DNA from: CAZAKZ01 sp964485695
GTDB lineage: Bacteria; Planctomycetota; JAFGQW01
Assembly: GCA_964485695.1 (NCBI GenBank)
Contig: CAZAKZ010000201.1
Span: 1 to 8,586, forward strand
DNA length: 8,586 bases
Direction of reading: 5' to 3'
Positions 6,226 to 8,586 of the stretch are shown piece after piece (positions within the stretch are counted from its first letter, which is position 1; the number at the start of each line of letters is the position of its first letter). The notes below the pieces were generated by a model that had not been told where the DNA came from, did not search any database, and saw only the letters and a list, made by a program, of their open reading frames with translations. Both the position numbers and the translations under genes were made by a program.

Positions 6226-7236
6226 TTACCGGTTCTTGTAGTAGTCCAGGATCGGCCCGTCCACCTGGAAGATGGTGGCGATGAGAGCGACCCGCATCCA
6301 CATCCCGTTCCGGACCTGGCGCCAGTACATGGCCCGGGGATCGCTGTCCACCCGGCGGTCGATCTCGTCCCGCCGGGGCAAGGGGTGCATGATGATGGCG
6401 CCGGGCTTCAGCATATCCAGGAAGTGATGGCGAAACGTGAAGTTCTGCAGATCGACGACATCTGATTCGCCAGGCTCGTCGTGCTCGTCCTGGATCCGGG
6501 TCATGTAGACCGCGTCGGCTTCGGGGACCACGTCTTTCAGGTTGTCGTGCTCCTGGAAGCAGATGGAGCGCCCCTCCATGAAGTCCTTGAGGTCATTCCG
6601 CATCTTGTACTTGTCGGGAGCGACGAAGATGAGGCTGACGTCGGAGTAGTTCTTCATCAGATAGCAGAGGGAGCGGACGGTGCGGCCCCGACTCAGGTCG
6701 CCTACCATGACGATGGTCTTGCCGTCGATGCCGCCCCGTTCCTTGAAGGACCGGTGCAGGGTGTAGATGTCGAGAAGCGCCTGGGTCGGGTGCTGGTCCT
6801 TGCCGCTTCCGGCATTGATGATGGGTATCGACCTCTCGGCTTCGTCGAGGTGCTGGGCTATGTTCTCGGCGAGACCTTCCCGCTTGGTGCGCATGATGAT
6901 CATGTCCACGTAGCTGGAAAAGGTGCGGATGCCGTCCTCGATGGTCTCTCCCTTGATCTCGGAGGACGTGGATGGGTTCCGGATTTCGCTGGTCTGGATG
7001 CCCAGGATGTGGCAGGCGTTCTCGAAAGAGAGGAAGGTACGGGTGGAAGGCTGGGTGAAGTAGAGCATCACCCGCTTGTGGCCGAGCTGAGACCGGAGGA
7101 AGTTCAGGCCATCGGGGGCCTTGGCCAGCAGGCGAATGTCGGTGGCCAGTTCCGACAAGTTATCGAGGATTTCCCGATCAAATTGCTGGGCTCTGAGTAC
7201 GTGGTACATCCGTGTGGATTGGTCATTCGTGGCCAT
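6226..7236 (-). CDS. pyrB: Aspartate carbamoyltransferase, catalytic chain
   Basis: This 336-residue enzyme joins carbamoyl phosphate and L-aspartate to give carbamoyl aspartate, the committed step of de novo pyrimidine synthesis. The carbamoyl-phosphate site is visible as PSTRT (Ser64, Thr65, Arg66, Thr67), Ser91 and Lys95 in STSSEIKGET, Arg116, and His149 and Gln152 in QHPTQ. The aspartate side has Arg185 (GDLSRGRTV), Arg247 and Gln249 (MTRIQ) and Leu286 (HPLPRRDEID). MTRIQ and the GRT motif favour aspartate over ornithine carbamoyltransferase. It is about 25 residues longer than E. coli PyrB (311), mostly at the N-terminus and in short insertions. The usual FxEPSTRTR is FTQPSTRTF here: Gln62 replaces the Glu equivalent to E. 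coli Glu50, and Phe68 replaces an Arg. No pyrI or other pyr gene is in the window. A purine-rich GGAAAGAA precedes the ATG. Confidence 0.93.
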   Translation of the reverse strand: MATNDQSTRMYHVLRAQQFDREILDNLSELATDIRLLAKAPDGLNFLRSQLGHKRVMLYFTQPSTRTFLSFENACHILGIQTSEIRNPSTSSEIKGETIEDGIRTFSSYVDMIIMRTKREGLAENIAQHLDEAERSIPIINAGSGKDQHPTQALLDIYTLHRSFKERGGIDGKTIVMVGDLSRGRTVRSLCYLMKNYSDVSLIFVAPDKYKMRNDLKDFMEGRSICFQEHDNLKDVVPEADAVYMTRIQDEHDEPGESDVVDLQNFTFRHHFLDMLKPGAIIMHPLPRRDEIDRRVDSDPRAMYWRQVRNGMWMRVALIATIFQVDGPILDYYKNR

Positions 7237-7272
7237 GGTTCTTTCCAGCTGATGGGGTTCGAACGCTCCATA

Positions 7273-7301
7273 TTTTTACACGATGACCGGGAAGAAACCA
7301 A
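7273..7301 (-). promoter_or_regulatory. Weak candidate promoter for pyrB
   Basis: On the minus strand TTGGTT (7296-7301) and TAAAAA (7273-7278) are spaced 17 nt apart, with the -10 about 36 nt upstream of the pyrB ATG. Both hexamers are imperfect; support is the spacing and the local A+T-rich patch in the 113-bp divergent gap. No pyrimidine-responsive attenuator was recognised in the short leader. Confidence 0.28.
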
Positions 7302-7349
7302 CACCGGAGGGGAACCGCCTGGATTTCTTTGGCAAAATGGGGGGAAGCC

Positions 7350-8366
7350 ATGAAGATCATCGGGATTCACATCCACAACGTCCGTCTCCTATTCCGGACT
7401 CCGGAGGCCGGAGAGCGGACCGTGGCAAGGGCCGTCGTGGAGCTGGTTTCCGATCTCGGTCTCACCGGACTGGGTGAGGCGTCCGGCGCGGTGGAGCCGG
7501 GGGCCTGGGAGGAGGTCCGGTCCCGGGGGATCGGGGCGGATCCTCACGACATGGCGGTGATCCGGGAGAGCCTGCGGGAGACCGTTGAACCCGAAGTCCG
7601 CGCCTGCGTGGAGACTGCGTGCCTGGATCTGGTGGGCAAGGCGGCCGGATTGCCGGTCTGGCGGCTCCTCGGGGGTCAGATGCGGCCGGGCCTCCGTCTG
7701 GTGCCGGTGATTCCGTGGCAGCCCCTGGAGGTGCTGCCCTGGGGGGCGCTGGCCCTCGTGCATCGTTATGGATTCAAGGCCCTCACCGTGGAGGCGGCCG
7801 GGCAGGAGGCCGAGGATGCGGCTCAGACCGTAGAGGCCCTCAGGGACCGGCTCGGGGATGGCGTTGCGCTCCGCCTGGATGCGAGGGGCGGGTCCCTCGA
7901 GGGCCTGGAGAGCCTGGAGGTGGACTGGATCATCGATCCTCCGGAGGATCTCCTCGAGGAGGAGGCGGCCTCCCCGGCCCTGGCCGTGCGCCTCGGCGAG
8001 GCCGGCTGGGCCGGGGTTATGGAGGCTGTACGGGCCGGGGGGGTGTCGGGCGTCCTCATCGACGCGGCAGCGGTCGGAGGGCCGGCGGCCTGTCGTGGCA
8101 TGGCCGATTGCCTGGCCGCGCGGGGGGTCCGTATCGGTCTCCAGGGCGAGGCGGAAACGGGCGTGGGCCTGGCCGCTCGCCTGCACCTGGCCGCAGCGCT
8201 GCCGGCTCTCGATCTGGACGTGGAGTCGGTGTTTCACGACCTGGCTGGCGATGTGCTGAAATTCTCCCTCCTCGAGCACCGGGAGGGATCCATGCTCGTG
8301 CCTCCCGGCCCGGGTCTCGGCATGACTCTGGATCCCGAGAAGGTGCGGGCGCTGTCCGAGGAGTAA
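7350..8366 (+). CDS. Enolase-superfamily (mandelate racemase/muconate lactonizing type) protein with an altered active site
   Basis: The 338-residue product shows the superfamily fold: an N-terminal capping domain with GLTGLGEASG (about 37-46), the hinge helix ACLDLVGKAAGLPVWRLLGG (90-109), and a barrel ending in ETGVGLAARLHLAAALP (269-285). Normally the second barrel strand ends in KxK; here GFKALTVE (141-148) puts Thr146 and Glu148 at those places, so the usual bases are absent. Possible metal ligands are Asp177 (RLDARG), Asp196 (IIDPPED, where Glu is usual) and Glu217 (RLGEAG); the last alignment is uncertain. Asp238 in LIDAAAVGG aligns with mandelate racemase Asp270, but the Lys three residues later is Ala and no partner His is seen. 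Catalysis is therefore doubtful and the substrate unknown. The ATG at 7350 follows GGGGGGAAG; an in-frame TTG at 7329 is less likely. It is divergent from pyrB. Confidence 0.82.
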   Translation: MKIIGIHIHNVRLLFRTPEAGERTVARAVVELVSDLGLTGLGEASGAVEPGAWEEVRSRGIGADPHDMAVIRESLRETVEPEVRACVETACLDLVGKAAGLPVWRLLGGQMRPGLRLVPVIPWQPLEVLPWGALALVHRYGFKALTVEAAGQEAEDAAQTVEALRDRLGDGVALRLDARGGSLEGLESLEVDWIIDPPEDLLEEEAASPALAVRLGEAGWAGVMEAVRAGGVSGVLIDAAAVGGPAACRGMADCLAARGVRIGLQGEAETGVGLAARLHLAAALPALDLDVESVFHDLAGDVLKFSLLEHREGSMLVPPGPGLGMTLDPEKVRALSEE

Positions 8367-8375
8367 ATACATCCA

Positions 8376-8422
8376 CCGGCAGAGCCGGAGGCTTTGAAAA
8401 AGGGTGAACCGCTCAAAGCGGT
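8376..8422. repeat. Cluster of overlapping alternative hairpins after the enolase-superfamily gene
   Basis: Four stems overlap in 47 nt: CCGGC-AGA-GCCGG (8376-8388); AGAGCC-GGA-GGCTTT (8381-8395, one G-U pair); the 7-bp inverted repeat GCTTTGA/TCAAAGC (8391-8397 with 8413-8419); and ACCGCT-CAA-AGCGGT (8408-8422). Several are mutually exclusive. The last stem is followed by TATGTTT, so weak termination of the upstream gene is possible, but a clean intrinsic terminator is not seen. A dispersed palindromic repeat or the edge of a mobile element would also fit. Confidence 0.5.
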
Positions 8423-8477
8423 ATGTTTCGGGTACGCCTGAATGCGGAAGTGCCGATCCGACAACCTGGTTATGTCC

Positions 8478-8535
8478 TAGATCGAGACATTTCAGGACCG
8501 TGGGGCATCCCACATCCCTGATATGTCCCGATCTA
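8478..8535. repeat. Imperfect 13-bp inverted repeat, possible mobile-element end or regulator site
   Basis: TAGATCGAGACAT (8478-8490) is the reverse complement of ATGTCCCGATCTA (8523-8535) at 12 of 13 positions, with 32 nt between. A further ATGTCC copy precedes the left arm (8472-8477), giving three ATGTC-type sites in 64 bp. No open reading frame covers this end of the window. Clusters of this kind occur at transposase-binding ends and at promoters of genes with dimeric regulators; the next gene is outside the window, so neither can be chosen. Confidence 0.45.
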
Positions 8536-8586
8536 AATAGCCGGTCTTGATTCCTAGCACTCCATAAGTGATTCGAACAACGACAC

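Noticed and set aside
6481..7353. 290-codon plus-strand frame opposite pyrB
   Set aside because: It is the complement shadow of pyrB, whose catalytic residues are all identifiable; the plus-strand product shows no recognisable motif.
7389..8513. 374-codon minus-strand frame opposite the enolase-superfamily gene
   Set aside because: It is a shadow frame with Pro/Arg/His-rich, unstructured-looking sequence; the plus strand has the ribosome binding site and superfamily motifs.

Overview
This is a G+C-rich window, about 60% or more by eye, from a bacterium with dense gene packing and clear Shine-Dalgarno sites. A predicted lipoprotein and a secreted two-propeller tricorn-type S41 protease suggest a cell that works on proteins or peptides outside the cytoplasm. 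Together with the DinB-fold protein this is most like uncultured Acidobacteriota or deltaproteobacterial-type genomes. That placement is inference; the window holds no rRNA or other phylogenetic marker I would rely on.

Layout. (1) A minus-strand predicted coiled-coil lipoprotein (53-829) has its promoter at about 880-907. (2) About 420 bp without a convincing gene separates it from a plus-strand toxin-antitoxin module (1252-1880): an AbrB/MazE-type antitoxin overlaps a Doc/Fic toxin by 4 bp, behind a TTGACA promoter. (3) Two plus-strand genes follow: a DinB-superfamily protein (1909-2418) and a 1090-residue tricorn-like protease (2504-5776). (4) Convergent to the protease are two minus-strand genes, pyrB (6226-7236) and, downstream of it, a small OsmC-fold protein (5792-6169). 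(5) Divergent from pyrB is an enolase-superfamily protein (7350-8366). (6) The last 220 bp hold no gene but contain dense inverted repeats.

How the genes relate. Only the toxin-antitoxin pair is a clear functional unit. Its base composition looks more A+T-rich than the genes after it, consistent with an inserted accessory module. The other genes look like housekeeping or accessory functions that share no visible pathway.

The recurring theme is enzymes with altered active sites. The OsmC protein has no cysteine at all. The enolase-superfamily protein lacks the KxK base motif. The protease has Gly where tricorn has Ser745. PyrB has Gln where E. coli has Glu50. No CRISPR array, tRNA, rRNA, complete insertion sequence or multi-gene defence island is visible. 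I found no convincing new multi-gene system; the best leads are the altered enzymes, the lipoprotein that resembles a polysaccharide co-polymerase hairpin, and the structured 3' end.
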